64,000 nucleotides of DNA from Paenibacillus etheri (GCF_001012825.1 NZ_LCZJ02000037.1:553695-617694); one strand, 5' to 3'; positions 15,771 to 26,491 are shown, counted from the first letter of the stretch. Notes: generated by a model not told the origin, from the letters alone. Numbers and translations: made by a program.

Positions 15771-17599
15771 GCCTCACTCCCCCTTTGCTCATTCAGAGGT
15801 AGTGTAAAGGTTACCTTAGAGCCTTCATTTAGCTCGGATTGCAGGGAAATCGAACCTCCATGTGCTTTCACAATTTCCCGGGCAATGGAAAGACCAAGTC
15901 CGGTGCCTCCCATATTCCGTGAACGCGCCTTATCCACCCGATAAAAGCGCTCGAAGATCCGCTCGATATCTTTCTTTGGAATACCAATCCCGGAGTCACG
16001 TACAGAAATGGAGAGCATTCCATCCTCATTCTTCAAGGCTTCCAATTCAATCGTACCGCCTTCTGGCGTATATTTTAGCGCATTCGAAACTAAATTCCCT
16101 AGCACTTGATCGATTTGATCCCGATCCAGCCATGCTGTGCTGACATCCCTACGGACCCTTGTACTAATATCGATACGCTTCTGCCGAATCTGAAAAGAAA
16201 AACGGTCTGCTACATCCTCCAGCATCTCAGTAATATCCGTCTGCTGAATTCTGAGAAGTGCCTCTTTGGAATCCAGGCGTGAAAGATGTAGTAGATCCGT
16301 AACCAGACGAATCATACGCTCGGTTTCGTTACGAATAACCCCAACGAATCGAACCGCTAACTGCGGATCCTCAAGTGCCCCATCATCGAGTGCCTCCACA
16401 TAGCTCTTAATCGTTGTAAGTGGTGTTCTTAGCTCATGCGAAACGTTCGCGACGAACTCTCGGCGTGATTCCTCCAGGTTCTCTTGCTCCGTGACATCCT
16501 GCAGCACAGCAATGGTACCAGCAATCCCACCTTCACGGCGATGAATCGGAGTAAACGTCACTCTCACGATATTAGAATCTCCTCCACCCATATGTGTCAG
16601 ATGAAGCATTGCGGATTGAGCATTTCCTTTAGCCAAAGAACCACTCTGCTCATAGTCAAGACCTAGCAATTTATCCAGTGGAGCACCTTCCGGCAAGGGA
16701 CCTTCTGTTCCCAGCATAAGTGCTGCCCGAAGGTTCATAAGAATGACTACACCATTCTCATCCGTGGCTACCACACCATCACTCATATTCGTCAGAATGG
16801 AGGTGAGCTTCTCCTTCTCTTCTTCATTCTGCGAGAGCGCCTCACGCAATCTGCCGGTCATATAATTGAATGCCTGACTGAGTTGTCCAATCTCATCGTT
16901 GCCGAGTACGGGCATTTTTCGATTGAACCGACCCTCAGCAACAGCTGTTGCATGCCTAGTCATTTCTTTAATCGGCTGCGTAATGGTGTGTGCAAGAATA
17001 ACACATAGGACAACTGTCAGTCCCAAGGCTAACAGCAAACCAGAGATGAATACACTGTTGATCCTGCCCATGGTCGCATATAAATCTTTCATGTCAGCAG
17101 CAATATAGATTGCCCCAACTACTTTGTCACCGGAGAGCACCGGCTTGGCAACAACTTTTTTACGCACATTATCATCAGCAATAATATATTCTTCATTATC
17201 GCTGATCCCCTGCAAGGCACGATTCACTACGGTCTGAGTGTTGCGCTGTCCCACATAGTCATTCTGCGAGGGCACGGAAGTGGTGATGATTTTGCCGCTG
17301 GCATCAAGCACTTGAATCTCGGCCCCATTAATGTAAAGATTATTGACCATGCCACGCAGACTTTCTACAGCCGTTTCCTCGTCTGCCGTTCCAGCCTCAC
17401 TGCCAAATTTATCAGCAGTCAGGATGGACAGCATCTCAGCACGTGCTTTAAGATCCTTCGTGAAATTATCCGTTAACGAGTTCTTCATCGAGCTGACAAA
17501 ATAGACTCCGATCAACTGCATAGCTATCAGAATCAGCAGCACATAAATAATAATAAGCTTGGCCTGAATTGTCCGGAAAAAGGACCACCACTTCATCAC
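15767..17599 (-). CDS. walK: Cell-wall sensor histidine kinase WalK
   Basis: This 610-residue kinase has TM1 (about 14-34), an extracellular Cache-like sensing domain (35-178), TM2 (about 183-203), HAMP (204-256), a PAS domain (about 262-372) and a HisKA domain with phospho-acceptor His388 in [13 protein letters not shown]. The HATPase_c domain follows ([17 protein letters not shown]-box, GIGIPKKD G1, [10 protein letters not shown]2). It phosphorylates WalR and controls peptidoglycan hydrolase genes, and is essential in most low-GC Gram-positives. It overlaps walR by 4 bp. Confidence 0.97.
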   Translation of the reverse strand: MMKWWSFFRTIQAKLIIIYVLLILIAMQLIGVYFVSSMKNSLTDNFTKDLKARAEMLSILTADKFGSEAGTADEETAVESLRGMVNNLYINGAEIQVLDASGKIITTSVPSQNDYVGQRNTQTVVNRALQGISDNEEYIIADDNVRKKVVAKPVLSGDKVVGAIYIAADMKDLYATMGRINSVFISGLLLALGLTVVLCVILAHTITQPIKEMTRHATAVAEGRFNRKMPVLGNDEIGQLSQAFNYMTGRLREALSQNEEEKEKLTSILTNMSDGVVATDENGVVILMNLRAALMLGTEGPLPEGAPLDKLLGLDYEQSGSLAKGNAQSAMLHLTHMGGGDSNIVRVTFTPIHRREGGIAGTIAVLQDVTEQENLEESRREFVANVSHELRTPLTTIKSYVEALDDGALEDPQLAVRFVGVIRNETERMIRLVTDLLHLSRLDSKEALLRIQQTDITEMLEDVADRFSFQIRQKRIDISTRVRRDVSTAWLDRDQIDQVLGNLVSNALKYTPEGGTIELEALKNEDGMLSISVRDSGIGIPKKDIERIFERFYRVDKARSRNMGGTGLGLSIAREIVKAHGGSISLQSELNEGSKVTFTLPLNEQRGSEA

Positions 17600-18327
17600 A
17601 GTCCTCCGCTTTTAGGGCTATGCATTAAATAGCCGAGTCCGCGCCGAGTATAAATATATTCCGGCTTGCTGGGATTCTCCTCAATTTTCTCTCTTAGACG
17701 ACGGATCGTCACATCTACGGTCCGCACATCACCGAAATACTCGAATCCCCACACAGCCTGCAGTAAATGCTCCCGGGTCATCACCTTACCCGCATGTTTG
17801 ATCATATAGTAGAGCAATTCATATTCACGATGCGTCAAATCAAGCGGTTCCCCGCCTTTATATACCAAATACATATCTGTATCAATAAACAGATCAAAAT
17901 GATAAATGCCCTGCTTGTTCTCTGCAGGCTCATTCGTCACTCCCGTTGGTGACGGTTTGTGCTGTCTCCGCATTTGGGCTTTAACTCTGGCGAGCAGCTC
18001 ACGTGTACTAAAAGGTTTAGTCACATAGTCATCCGCACCAAGCTCTAGTCCAAGCACCTTATCAATCTCTCCGTCTTTGGCAGTAAGCATAATAATAGGA
18101 ATGTCCAAGTGCGCAGAACGAACCTCACGACAAACATCCATCCCGTCCTTACCAGGCAGCATAAGATCAAGCAGCATAAGATCAGGCTTTCTGGACAATG
18201 CCAGTTCCACTGCACTGTTACCATCAAAAGCACAAATAACCTCGTAGCCTTCTTTTTCTAGATTAAACTTCAATATATCAGCAATAGGCTGTTCATCGTC
18301 TACTACCAGAATCGTTCCCATCTGCAT
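17596..18327 (-). CDS. walR: Response regulator WalR
   Basis: This 243-residue OmpR/PhoB-class regulator has a receiver domain (about 4-118) with acidic residues DDE at 10-12, phospho-acceptor Asp54 in [11 protein letters not shown] and the conserved Lys in VTKPF. The winged-helix effector domain (about 145-235) carries [10 protein letters not shown] and [13 protein letters not shown]. It is the first gene of the operon and the essential regulator of cell-wall turnover. A second in-frame ATG two codons on is also possible. Confidence 0.97.
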   Translation of the reverse strand: MQMGTILVVDDEQPIADILKFNLEKEGYEVICAFDGNSAVELALSRKPDLMLLDLMLPGKDGMDVCREVRSAHLDIPIIMLTAKDGEIDKVLGLELGADDYVTKPFSTRELLARVKAQMRRQHKPSPTGVTNEPAENKQGIYHFDLFIDTDMYLVYKGGEPLDLTHREYELLYYMIKHAGKVMTREHLLQAVWGFEYFGDVRTVDVTIRRLREKIEENPSKPEYIYTRRGLGYLMHSPKSGGL

Positions 18328-18371
18328 GTCTCAGCTTCACCTTCCTATCCCTACTTAAAGATCATTCCTTT

Positions 18372-18399
18372 ATTTTAACATACCTGTCTTACCGTCACA
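18372..18399 (-). promoter_or_regulatory. Possible walR operon promoter
   Basis: On the reverse strand TGTGAC (18394-18399) and TAAAAT (18372-18377) are spaced by 16 bp, 45 bp before walR. The match is moderate. Confidence 0.4.
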
Positions 18400-18462
18400 T
18401 CCTACGAAATAAGGAATCGGTTTCCCCAGCAAAAACAAACAGCTATATCGTCATTCCTATAT

Positions 18463-18500
18463 CAAAAAAAATAAAAACCGCTCGAGTTTAATCGAGCAGT
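18463..18500 (-). terminator. Terminator of the M23 endopeptidase gene
   Basis: On the reverse strand ACTGCTCGA pairs with TCGAGCGGT (one mismatch) around a short loop, followed by TTTTATTTTTTT. Confidence 0.9.
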
Positions 18501-18517
18501 TGAGGTTAACGTATGAA

Positions 18518-20062
18518 TTATTGCAAATACTTCATTGGATTTACTGCAGTGCCATTCTTCCGAATCTCAAAATGCAGATGTGTTCCCGTTGAACGTCCAG
18601 TGTTGCCCATTACGCCAATCTTGGCGCCTTGTTCTAAGCGCTGTCCCGTAGAGACTGAGATACTATTTAAGTGACCGTAATAAGTATCGTATCCGTTACG
18701 GTGATCCACGATAACCACATTTCCATATCCACTCTTCACACCTGCAAAAATTACAGTTCCGGCATCAGAGGCTTTAATGGTCCGGTTGCCAGATACCATA
18801 TCTATCCCCTTGTGGGCACGGCTCCAGCGCTCACCGAAACTACTAGTAAGGGTGGCTCCGCTTACTGGCCAACTGAACATGCCTGTTCCTTCACCAACTA
18901 CCTTCGTCCCCCGGTAAACCACTTCAGGAAGTGAAGATTTTATAACGGTCTGACCCAACCACTCTTCTTGTACGACCATTCCATTTTTCTTCGTTAAACG
19001 ATACTGCATTTCTTTAAGACCCGTTTGTCCTGGACGAACGACCTTACTTTTGCCTGCCGGTAACTGGTCGCTTTTACGTATAATCACTTCAGGCTCAGTA
19101 ACCACTTGCTCTGACACCTGCTCCAGAGTAACAACAGTAACATCTGGCTGTGGTACCTTCAGCTTCAAGGTATCTCCAATCTTCAACGTTAGCTCTTTCA
19201 CATCGGGGTTGTTACTATAAATCTCTTTTTGTGTAATTTCAAACCGTTTAGCAATCCCCGAGATCGTATCGCCCTCTTGAACGGTATAGAGAAGTGGCGC
19301 TTCCTTACCCTCGGTAAGTGTCTTGACCGCTTCCTCCACACCCAACACTTTATTAGGATCAGTCTTCACAGGAACAATAGAGACCTGTTCACTGATCTTG
19401 ACTGACTCCACTTGTTTGGCCGGTTTTGCTTTCGCAGCACTTGAACTTGAGGCCGCTGTTCTTGTGAGCTTACTAGCAGTTGCTACTTCAGTTTGCGGAA
19501 CATAATGATTCTTTACCCCTTCAAGTACCGCATTTGCGGTCTCTTGATCCTTAACAATGCCAACGGCCTTGCCATCTACCATTAATTGTACACCCACGGC
19601 GTAGGCCTTGAGCATACCATCCAATTTATTAAGCGTTACTTCACTATCAACTTCCGGCTTGTACGTTTTCTCCTGTTTAATTGTAATGCCTTCTGTCTGA
19701 AGCACCATCGTTCTATCAGGATACTTGTCCTGATATTCCTGTTGCTTCTTATCGTACAGCTGATTAAGCTGAGCTTGATCGTTAAGCTTCCCGATCTCCT
19801 TACCCTTCACCAACACTTGATAGTAGGTTTCAGTATTAGCTGCTACATACTTTTTCTCTGCACCAATCAACACAGTGGTTAGAAGGACTAGTCCAACAGC
19901 TCCCATAATCCAAGAGCGCCGAAATCTACGAGTACCTTTTTCTTGATGAAAGTGCATGGAGTCGTGATCGAAATTGTGGCTCTGCTGAACATCTGCTCCG
20001 AATTCTGCTGTGTCACTATCCTGCAGTTTCCCCATCCGGCGCATGAACTTAAATCCCTTCAT
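18518..20062 (-). CDS. Membrane-anchored LysM / G5 / M23 peptidoglycan endopeptidase
   Basis: The start at 20062 (MKGFKFMRRMGKL) has AAAGGGAGAG upstream; an upstream in-frame ATG lacks one. The 514-residue protein has an N-terminal cytoplasmic part, a membrane helix (RSWIMGAVGLVLLTTVLIG), a LysM domain (YTVQEGDTISGIAKRFEI), a G5 domain (about residues 310-385, with LKEMQYRLTKKNGMVVQEEW) and a C-terminal M23 domain with metal motifs HKGID, GNVVIVDHRNG and HLHFEIR. It should cleave peptidoglycan cross-bridges. Being next to walRK, it is a plausible WalR target. Confidence 0.9.
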   Translation of the reverse strand: MKGFKFMRRMGKLQDSDTAEFGADVQQSHNFDHDSMHFHQEKGTRRFRRSWIMGAVGLVLLTTVLIGAEKKYVAANTETYYQVLVKGKEIGKLNDQAQLNQLYDKKQQEYQDKYPDRTMVLQTEGITIKQEKTYKPEVDSEVTLNKLDGMLKAYAVGVQLMVDGKAVGIVKDQETANAVLEGVKNHYVPQTEVATASKLTRTAASSSSAAKAKPAKQVESVKISEQVSIVPVKTDPNKVLGVEEAVKTLTEGKEAPLLYTVQEGDTISGIAKRFEITQKEIYSNNPDVKELTLKIGDTLKLKVPQPDVTVVTLEQVSEQVVTEPEVIIRKSDQLPAGKSKVVRPGQTGLKEMQYRLTKKNGMVVQEEWLGQTVIKSSLPEVVYRGTKVVGEGTGMFSWPVSGATLTSSFGERWSRAHKGIDMVSGNRTIKASDAGTVIFAGVKSGYGNVVIVDHRNGYDTYYGHLNSISVSTGQRLEQGAKIGVMGNTGRSTGTHLHFEIRKNGTAVNPMKYLQ

Positions 20063-20376
20063 CAAACTCTCCCTTTCAGTCCGCCCTGTCATCAGAGACG
20101 AGCGGCCAAGCTAGTTATACGATCTCGAGTATATAGATTACGACCATGAATATTTCTATTTATCCTAGTTCTAAATTCCTGCTTCTAATGGACCCTCCAA
20201 AAGGTTACAATTGGTTACAAAAATTTAACCCTTTGATATCCTTGTCTAATGTACCACAGCTGAGCGGAAAATTTCAACTTTGTACATATAAAAAAACCCA
20301 CGAAATACGCGGGTTTTTTGCGCAAATATGCAATTTTATCCTTTTTCTTGTGTCTATAAATTGACAATTTCTATTG
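20063..20376. promoter_or_regulatory. Upstream region of the M23 gene; near-WalR direct repeat
   Basis: This interval has no gene. TGTAAC occurs twice on the reverse strand (20214-20219 and 20204-20209), 10 bp apart start to start. The WalR box is TGTWAH-N5-TGTWAH, an 11-bp repeat, so this is one base short. It lies about 145 bp upstream of the M23 start codon. The remaining sequence holds the terminator at 20291-20318. Confidence 0.35.
20291..20318. terminator. Bidirectional terminator after the 20.4-kb gene
   Basis: AAAAAACCC(ACG) and (CGC)GGGTTTTTT form a short GC stem with A and T runs on both sides. It lies about 60 bp past the stop of the reverse-strand gene at 20377. Confidence 0.85.
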
Positions 20377-21027
20377 TTACTGTACAGTTGCTGTAGTTGG
20401 TGTAAGCATTTTCATTATACTCTCGTATTCATCGGGATCAACATATTTGGCAATGACTTGTTGCAGCTCCTTAACCTCATCCTCCGTTAGGCCATCCTCC
20501 ATCGCCGTGGAGATTTTCTGCATCTCGTTCTGCGGTAGTTTAGACATCAAGATATTGAATATATTTACCTTCTCCGCCGAAGGAAGATTATCTTTTAAGT
20601 CACCTATTGCCTCAGGTGTCATTACCAATTTCCGGTCCTCTGAATTTCCACTCTGGCTTTCGTTAGTAGAAGACTCGTTTGAGGCTTGGCCCATAACCGG
20701 TAAAGCATCCTCGGGTGCTTTCTCCTCCACCGGCTCTCCTTTATCTTTTGCAGGTGTATCCTTACTGTTATCTTTATCCTTGTTTACCGTACTGCCTGTT
20801 GTCGTCGCTTCTTTATTCGCTTTATTGGAGTCTGATTGGCTATCCATGCCAATAATACTCTTGACCATCCCACCTAAACCTGGGCCTGGACTATCCACTT
20901 TAATATCGAAGCTCGCCAGCACCGACTGAATATAAGCATTTACAACTACGCCCGTTGTTAGAATTGAAAGTGTACTTGCGAGTACTACAATTAGACATAC
21001 TCCTAGTACACGCTTTACAATCTTCAT
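20377..21027 (-). CDS. Membrane-anchored protein of unknown function
   Basis: I do not recognise a family. The start at 21027 (MKIVKRVLGV) has GAGGAG upstream. The 216-residue protein has one N-terminal membrane helix (VLGVCLIVVLASTLSILTTGVVV). A low-complexity linker rich in S, T, N, D, K and E follows (about 60-125). A helical C-terminal domain contains LVMTPEAIGDLKDNLPSAEK and ISTAMEDGLTEDEVKELQQ, ending in PDEYESIMKML. The layout suggests an extracytoplasmic helical domain on a flexible tether. It sits alone between purA and the M23 gene with its own terminator. Confidence 0.8.
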   Translation of the reverse strand: MKIVKRVLGVCLIVVLASTLSILTTGVVVNAYIQSVLASFDIKVDSPGPGLGGMVKSIIGMDSQSDSNKANKEATTTGSTVNKDKDNSKDTPAKDKGEPVEEKAPEDALPVMGQASNESSTNESQSGNSEDRKLVMTPEAIGDLKDNLPSAEKVNIFNILMSKLPQNEMQKISTAMEDGLTEDEVKELQQVIAKYVDPDEYESIMKMLTPTTATVQ

Positions 21028-21131
21028 CTTCGTCTCTCCTCTCACCTATGTTCAAGTATTTCCATGTTTTTCTATACCCCCCAGTATTGACTAGAACCGG
21101 CTTCGGGAAACATAGGCATAAAAGTAAACAT

Positions 21132-21158
21132 AAAAAAGAGACCTCTCGCGAGGCCTCC
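21132..21158 (-). terminator. Terminator of purA
   Basis: On the reverse strand GAGGCCTC and GAGGTCTC pair around the GCGA centre and TTTTTTA follows, about 20 bp past the stop codon. Confidence 0.85.
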
Positions 21159-21176
21159 TATAAATAACTATGTTGT

Positions 21177-22463
21177 TTAGATATAAATTGGCGTTACTTG
21201 ATTCGTCTGCTCACGGTTACGGCCTACTGAGAAGATGGCGATCGGAATCCCTGTAAGCTCAGATACACGCTCAACATATCTGCGTGTATTTGCTGGGAGA
21301 TCGTCCAATGTCTTTGCAGAAGTGATATCTTCGCTCCAACCTGGAAGCTCCTCATATACCGCTTCACACTCTGCTAGCATCTTAAGGCTAGCTGGGTAAT
21401 GCGTGATTACTTCACCACGGTATTTGTAGCCTGTGCAGATCTTCACAGTCTCAAGTCCGCTCAGTACATCCAGCGAGTTAAGAGATAAGCCTGTGATTCC
21501 ACTTACACGACGAGCGTGACTTACAACAACACTGTCGAACCAACCTACACGGCGAGCACGTCCTGTAACTGTGCCATATTCATGACCTGTTTCACGGATG
21601 TAATCACCAGTTGCATCATTCAGTTCTGTAGGGAACGGGCCATCTCCAACACGAGTAGTGTAGGCTTTAGCAACCCCGATAACCTGTTTAATCTTGGAAG
21701 GTCCAACACCAGAACCTATGCATACGCCACCTGCAGATGGATTAGAAGAAGTTACAAATGGATAAGTACCTTGATCGATATCAAGCATTACCCCTTGTGC
21801 ACCTTCAAACAATACTTTGCGGTCTGCATCAATGGCTTCATTAAGAATGACCGACGTGTCAGTTACATAATTACGTAGCACTTCCGCATATTCCAGGTAC
21901 TGAGTCAGAATCTCTTCAACGTCAAGAGCTTCCGCGCCATATACTTGAGTAATCACTTGGTTCTTCTCTTCCATCAAGTGACGAAGTCTTAATTCGAATT
22001 CCTCAGCGTCCATCAGGTCAGCAATGCGGATACCGTTACGTGCAGCCTTATCCATGTAACATGGACCGATACCTTTGCGTGTTGTACCAATCTTGTTCGG
22101 ACCCTTACGGTCTTCTTCCAGAGCATCTAGTACCATGTGATAAGGCATAATAACATGAGCCCTGTCGCTGATCACTAAGTTCTTAGTGTCAAAACCATTC
22201 TCATGAATATAATTAATTTCTTGGATCAAGGCAGCCGGGTTAATAACCATCCCGTTACCAATTACACAAGTCTTTTCTTTATAAAATACACCAGAAGGGA
22301 TCAAGCTGAGCTTAAACTTCTCACCGTCAATCAGAATCGTGTGACCGGCATTATTGCCCCCTTGATAACGGGCGACCACATCTGCACTTTCCGCTAGAAA
22401 GTCAGTGATTTTCCCTTTACCTTCGTCTCCCCATTGTGTTCCCACGACGACTACCGTTGACAT
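21177..22463 (-). CDS. purA: Adenylosuccinate synthetase PurA
   Basis: This 428-residue enzyme joins IMP and aspartate with GTP to form adenylosuccinate, the first committed step to AMP. The start at 22463 ([18 protein letters not shown]) has GGAGGA 6 bp upstream; the frame extends upstream without support. Motifs include the P-loop [28 protein letters not shown] and [23 protein letters not shown]. It is monocistronic, with a promoter and a PurR-type operator upstream. Confidence 0.98.
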   Translation of the reverse strand: MSTVVVVGTQWGDEGKGKITDFLAESADVVARYQGGNNAGHTILIDGEKFKLSLIPSGVFYKEKTCVIGNGMVINPAALIQEINYIHENGFDTKNLVISDRAHVIMPYHMVLDALEEDRKGPNKIGTTRKGIGPCYMDKAARNGIRIADLMDAEEFELRLRHLMEEKNQVITQVYGAEALDVEEILTQYLEYAEVLRNYVTDTSVILNEAIDADRKVLFEGAQGVMLDIDQGTYPFVTSSNPSAGGVCIGSGVGPSKIKQVIGVAKAYTTRVGDGPFPTELNDATGDYIRETGHEYGTVTGRARRVGWFDSVVVSHARRVSGITGLSLNSLDVLSGLETVKICTGYKYRGEVITHYPASLKMLAECEAVYEELPGWSEDITSAKTLDDLPANTRRYVERVSELTGIPIAIFSVGRNREQTNQVTPIYI

Positions 22464-22585
22464 GTTCATTCCTCCGTAGGTGCTAGCCAGCACCATTAAT
22501 TTTCATAATATGGGCCCTGTACGTCATTCTTATGTACGTAGCCCTCCGGACTCCAAGCGGATTTACCCACTAAAGGACAATACTC

Positions 22586-22614
22586 AGTGTAACAGCCGTT
22601 TTTTTCAAAGTCAA
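22586..22614 (-). promoter_or_regulatory. Promoter of purA
   Basis: On the reverse strand TTGACT (22609-22614), a 17-bp spacer and TACACT (22586-22591), giving a leader of about 115 nt. Confidence 0.7.
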
Positions 22615-22615
22615 A

Positions 22616-22659
22616 TAAAACGAACGATTACACGAGGAAATGTGCAATCGTTCGGATAT
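22616..22659. promoter_or_regulatory. Candidate PurR operator: inverted PurBox pair
   Basis: Two CGAAC-centred boxes lie in inverted orientation: 22616-22629 (forward) and 22646-22659 (reverse, ATATCCGAACGATT). They are separated by exactly 16 bp, as in Bacillus PurR operators (consensus AWWWCCGAACWWT). The pair abuts the purA -35 box. The same inverted repeat (CGAACGATT/AATCGTTCG, 22621-22654) could also act as the dnaB terminator, since dnaB ends at 22673 and TTTTATTT follows. Confidence 0.65.
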
Positions 22660-22672
22660 CATACAGGACAGG

Positions 22673-24040
22673 TTAACCAGCAAATGGTTCTGCATGTGCT
22701 CGCTCGTAGTTAACGAACTTGTTAAAGTTTTTGAGAAAGACAAGCTCTACTGTCCCTACGGGACCATTACGCTGTTTGGCTATAATAATTTCAATAATAT
22801 TCTTCTTTTCGGTGTCCTGATTATAATAGTCATCACGATACAGGAACGCAACAATGTCGGCATCCTGCTCGATAGAACCGGATTCACGCAAGTCACTCAT
22901 CATCGGTCGTTTGTCCTGACGTTGTTCCACACCCCGGCTAAGCTGCGACAAGGCGATAACCGGCACGTCCAATTCACGGGCAATCTGCTTCAGTGTACGG
23001 GATATATCCGATACTTCCTGCTGACGGTTCTCCCCGCCTTTACCGCGGCCCTGAATGAGCTGCAAGTAGTCAATGACGATCATCCCCAGGCCCTTTTCCT
23101 TCTTGAGCCTGCGGCATTTCGCACGAATATCCGTTACCGTAATCCCTGCTGTATCATCGATATAAATCTCCGCCTCCGATAGGGACTGAATGCCCATAGT
23201 CAGCTTCGACCAATCATCATCACTCTTGAAGTCACCGGTACGCATAGTATTCGCATCCAGATTAGCTTCGGCACAAATCATCCGCTGTACTAGCTGCGGC
23301 GCAGACATTTCCAGACTAAATATGGCAACAGTCTCTTTTGCACGCACTGCCACATTCTGAGCAATATTTAGCGCGAATGCTGTCTTACCTACAGAAGGAC
23401 GGGCTGCAACAATGATCAAATCATTGCGCTGGAATCCATTAGTCATATGGTCTAAATCGACAAATCCCGTTGGAATACCTGACATGCCGCCCTTATCCTT
23501 ATTCTGATGAAGTAGTTCAACCTTATCGAATACTTCCATCAAAACATCGCGGATTGCGATAAATCCACTACCGCTGCGCCGGTTAGAGATTTCAAGAATT
23601 CGCCGTTCTGCATCACTGAGCATATCGGCTACATCTTCGCCACCCGTATAACCCTCGCTCACGATCTGCGTCGCTGTACGAATCAAACGCCGCAGCATAG
23701 CCTTTTCTTCAATAATCTGCGCGTAGTATTCTACGTTAGCTGCAGTAGGCACAGCATGTGCAAGCTTAGCTAAGTAGCTGACACCACCAATATCTTCAAG
23801 CTCTCCCTTGTCCTGCAGTCTAGAGGTAAGCGTAACAAGATCAATCGGCTGGCTCTCTTCTCCGAGCTGCACCATCGCCTCAAAAATCATTTGATGCGCT
23901 TTATCGTAGAAGTCTTCGGTATTCACCCGCTCCATTGCAGTAATGAGCGCTTCATCCTGCAACAGAACAGCACCAATTACCGCTTGCTCCGCCTCAAGAT
24001 TCTGCGGGGGAACCCGATCGAAAAAGAGATCTCCACCCAT
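22673..24040 (-). CDS. dnaB: Replicative DNA helicase DnaB (DnaC in Bacillus)
   Basis: This 455-residue hexameric 5'-3' helicase moves on the lagging-strand template. The N-terminal domain (about 1-150, starting DRVPPQNLEAEQAVIGAVLL) binds primase, and the RecA-like C-terminal domain has Walker A ARPSVGKTAFALN, Walker B MIVIDYLQL and the arginine-finger region DLRESGSIEQDAD. It lies one base downstream of rplI and is the last gene of the yybS-gdpP-rplI-dnaB run, as in Bacillus. Confidence 0.98.
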   Translation of the reverse strand: MGGDLFFDRVPPQNLEAEQAVIGAVLLQDEALITAMERVNTEDFYDKAHQMIFEAMVQLGEESQPIDLVTLTSRLQDKGELEDIGGVSYLAKLAHAVPTAANVEYYAQIIEEKAMLRRLIRTATQIVSEGYTGGEDVADMLSDAERRILEISNRRSGSGFIAIRDVLMEVFDKVELLHQNKDKGGMSGIPTGFVDLDHMTNGFQRNDLIIVAARPSVGKTAFALNIAQNVAVRAKETVAIFSLEMSAPQLVQRMICAEANLDANTMRTGDFKSDDDWSKLTMGIQSLSEAEIYIDDTAGITVTDIRAKCRRLKKEKGLGMIVIDYLQLIQGRGKGGENRQQEVSDISRTLKQIARELDVPVIALSQLSRGVEQRQDKRPMMSDLRESGSIEQDADIVAFLYRDDYYNQDTEKKNIIEIIIAKQRNGPVGTVELVFLKNFNKFVNYERAHAEPFAG

Positions 24041-24041
24041 G

Positions 24042-24488
24042 TTACTCCTCCGTTACCTGAACCTTAAGGGTAGCCTTTACTTCAGTGTGTAGTTTTATAC
24101 TTACTTGAAACACTCCCAAATGGCGAATCGGTTCTCCTAGCTCAATCTTGCGCTTATCGATGGAAATGCTTTGAGTGGAAGCTAGCGTCTCAGCAATTTG
24201 TTTGCTCGTGATTGCGCCGAATAGACGGCCGCCTTCACCTGCTTTTGCTTTCATAGTAAGGGTAAGCTCATCTATCTTCTTGCCCAGTTGCTGAGCTTCT
24301 TCTTTTTCGTTATCTTTACGGCGTTGTTCAGCAGCTGCTTGATTCTCAAGCGTCTTCACATTGCCTTCCGTTGCCGGACGAACTAATCCTCGTGGTAATA
24401 GGAAGTTCGAAGCATAACCTTCGGATACCTCTTTAACCTGACCTTTTTTACCTTGACCCTTAACATCTTTTATGAAAATGACCTTCAT
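24042..24488 (-). CDS. rplI: 50S ribosomal protein L9
   Basis: This 148-residue protein has the two-domain L9 shape: an N-terminal rRNA-binding domain ([20 protein letters not shown], with [15 protein letters not shown]), a long central helix (about 40-75, charged [10 protein letters not shown]) and a C-terminal domain ([14 protein letters not shown]). It binds domain V of 23S rRNA at the base of the L1 stalk and helps hold the reading frame. It overlaps the gdpP stop by 4 bp. Confidence 0.98.
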   Translation of the reverse strand: MKVIFIKDVKGQGKKGQVKEVSEGYASNFLLPRGLVRPATEGNVKTLENQAAAEQRRKDNEKEEAQQLGKKIDELTLTMKAKAGEGGRLFGAITSKQIAETLASTQSISIDKRKIELGEPIRHLGVFQVSIKLHTEVKATLKVQVTEE

Positions 24489-26491
24489 TCGAATAAACCC
24501 TCTTTCGATTCGATTTCAGCCAGCACCTGCAGCAGTCTGGCTTCTGCTTCTTTACATGTTCCTTCTAGCTGTACCGCGGCGTTCGATAGATGCCCACCGC
24601 CACCCATTTTTTCCATCACGACCTGAACATTCATACGCCCAAGTGATCGGGCACTAATACTTATCAGGCCGTCTGGTCGCTCGCTAATGACAAATGAAGC
24701 GACTACATTCGTCATCCCAAGTAATGTATCCGCAGTCTGAGCGATAAGTAGCTGTGGAATCTTCATACCTGGTGCCGTAACGACCAATGCGATTTGATCA
24801 TAAATCATACGCGCATGTTTGATAATTTCGGCTTTTGAAATATACTCCTGTAAATCCTCCTTCAACATACGCTGAATAAGAACGGTATCCGCACCATTTC
24901 GGCGCAGAAACCCTGCAGCTTCAAATGTACGTGAGCCTGTATGCAGTGCAAAGTGCTTCGTATCTACAGTAATTCCTGCTAAAAGCATTGTAGCATCCAA
25001 TGGACTAATCTTTACCTTCTCATGGATATATTGAAGCAACTCTGTCACCAGCTCACAGGTTGATGAAGCATAAGGCTCTAAATAAACAAGTACAGCATCG
25101 TTGATGAACTCTTCACCTCTACGGTGATGATCCACCACCACAATTCTACTCGCATATTGCACAAGCCGCGGTTCCATTGTCATAGACGCCTTATGGGTGT
25201 CCACAACAATAAGCAGTGTATGCTCCGTCATCACTTGTAAAGACTGCTCCGTTGTGATGAATGACTTAAACAATTCATCATCTTTCCGAATCTGCTCCAT
25301 CATGTTCGTTATGGAAGGATTAGGAGTCTCCATCACAATGCTAGCCTCTACATTATACATCTGTGCGGCTCTCAAAAGGCCAATCGCAGCACCAACAGCA
25401 TCGATATCTGGTGTCCGGTGGCCGAGGATCAGCACACGGTCACTCTCCTGCATCAAATCACGCAGCGCATGCGCAATGACTCGTGCCCGCACTCGTGTAC
25501 GCTTCTCCGCGGCATTACTCTTTCCACCGTAGAAAGACAACCTCTGGCCTGCTTTTACAGCTGCCTGATCTCCGCCTCGGCCGAGCGCCATATCCAAACT
25601 GGATTGTGCTAGAGCGCCTAGCTCACTTGCAGAGTCCGCTCCAAATGCCATACCAATACTTAGTGTCATTGGCACTTTAAGATCGGCCGTCATTTCCCTA
25701 ATCTCATCGAGAATAACGAATCGACTTTCTTCCAGTGCTTGCAGACTACGATGATTAAGTAGCATTAGATAACGCTCAGACGACAGGCGACGCAGGTAAA
25801 CATCAAACTGTTTACTCCATTCGGTGATCTCACTCGCTACCTTAGCGATCAGAGAAGTACGCTGTTGATCATCCATTCCTTGAGCAGATTCATCTAGATT
25901 ATCCATCATCACTATGCCGATCGCCAGCTTCTCATCCTCATAACGTTCACGTAGAACCACAAGCTCAGTGATGTCATACATGTAAAGAATACGTTCACTT
26001 GGAATAATAACGGCTTGATAATATCGTTCATCCACAGTGAGCTCAAGGCGAGTGTCGTGCAATACGCCTTCTTTGTGAACATCCCGTTTTCCCGATACAT
26101 TTGTCGTAAAAAAAGACTGCATATCCGGCAGCAATTCCTGTAGCGGTTCCCCAACTAAAGACTTGCGCGCAAAAACATCACCAGCGTAGCGGTTATTCCA
26201 TTCTACTGTTCGATCTTCGCTAAACAGAATGATTCCGAGGGGCAGCATACTAACTGCTTCTCCCTCCACTCGCTTAATACGAAAAGTTAATCCATTAATA
26301 TATTCCACCAGATTACGGCGGAACGAAATCTCCGTCTTCAGCATATAGAAGCATAATGTACCTGCCAGAAACAGGCTAACGACCCCAAGAGCCCAGTTAT
26401 AAATACTAACAATTATAATAAGGGCCAACAGTAGCATGAACGCCCATACGGTATGATATCCGTGCCAGCGTCTTTGCAGAAATTTAGGCAT
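24485..26491 (-). CDS. gdpP: Cyclic-di-AMP phosphodiesterase GdpP (YybT)
   Basis: This 668-residue membrane enzyme has two N-terminal membrane segments (about 10-55), a PAS-like domain (about 80-170), a degenerate GGDEF domain (about 175-305) and DHH/DHHA1 phosphodiesterase domains (about 340-660). Key motifs are [26 protein letters not shown] and [12 protein letters not shown]. It hydrolyses c-di-AMP to pApA and so controls potassium and osmotic balance and beta-lactam tolerance. It is encoded between yybS and rplI, as in most Bacillales. Confidence 0.96.
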   Translation of the reverse strand: MPKFLQRRWHGYHTVWAFMLLLALIIIVSIYNWALGVVSLFLAGTLCFYMLKTEISFRRNLVEYINGLTFRIKRVEGEAVSMLPLGIILFSEDRTVEWNNRYAGDVFARKSLVGEPLQELLPDMQSFFTTNVSGKRDVHKEGVLHDTRLELTVDERYYQAVIIPSERILYMYDITELVVLRERYEDEKLAIGIVMMDNLDESAQGMDDQQRTSLIAKVASEITEWSKQFDVYLRRLSSERYLMLLNHRSLQALEESRFVILDEIREMTADLKVPMTLSIGMAFGADSASELGALAQSSLDMALGRGGDQAAVKAGQRLSFYGGKSNAAEKRTRVRARVIAHALRDLMQESDRVLILGHRTPDIDAVGAAIGLLRAAQMYNVEASIVMETPNPSITNMMEQIRKDDELFKSFITTEQSLQVMTEHTLLIVVDTHKASMTMEPRLVQYASRIVVVDHHRRGEEFINDAVLVYLEPYASSTCELVTELLQYIHEKVKISPLDATMLLAGITVDTKHFALHTGSRTFEAAGFLRRNGADTVLIQRMLKEDLQEYISKAEIIKHARMIYDQIALVVTAPGMKIPQLLIAQTADTLLGMTNVVASFVISERPDGLISISARSLGRMNVQVVMEKMGGGGHLSNAAVQLEGTCKEAEARLLQVLAEIESKEGLFE

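Noticed and set aside
20447-20929. 160-codon forward ORF opposite the unknown membrane protein gene
   Set aside because: The reverse frame has a good start signal, a membrane helix and a terminator. The forward frame has no start signal and overlaps fully.
22640-23182. 180-codon forward ORF opposite dnaB
   Set aside because: A shadow of the dnaB coding strand with no supporting signals.
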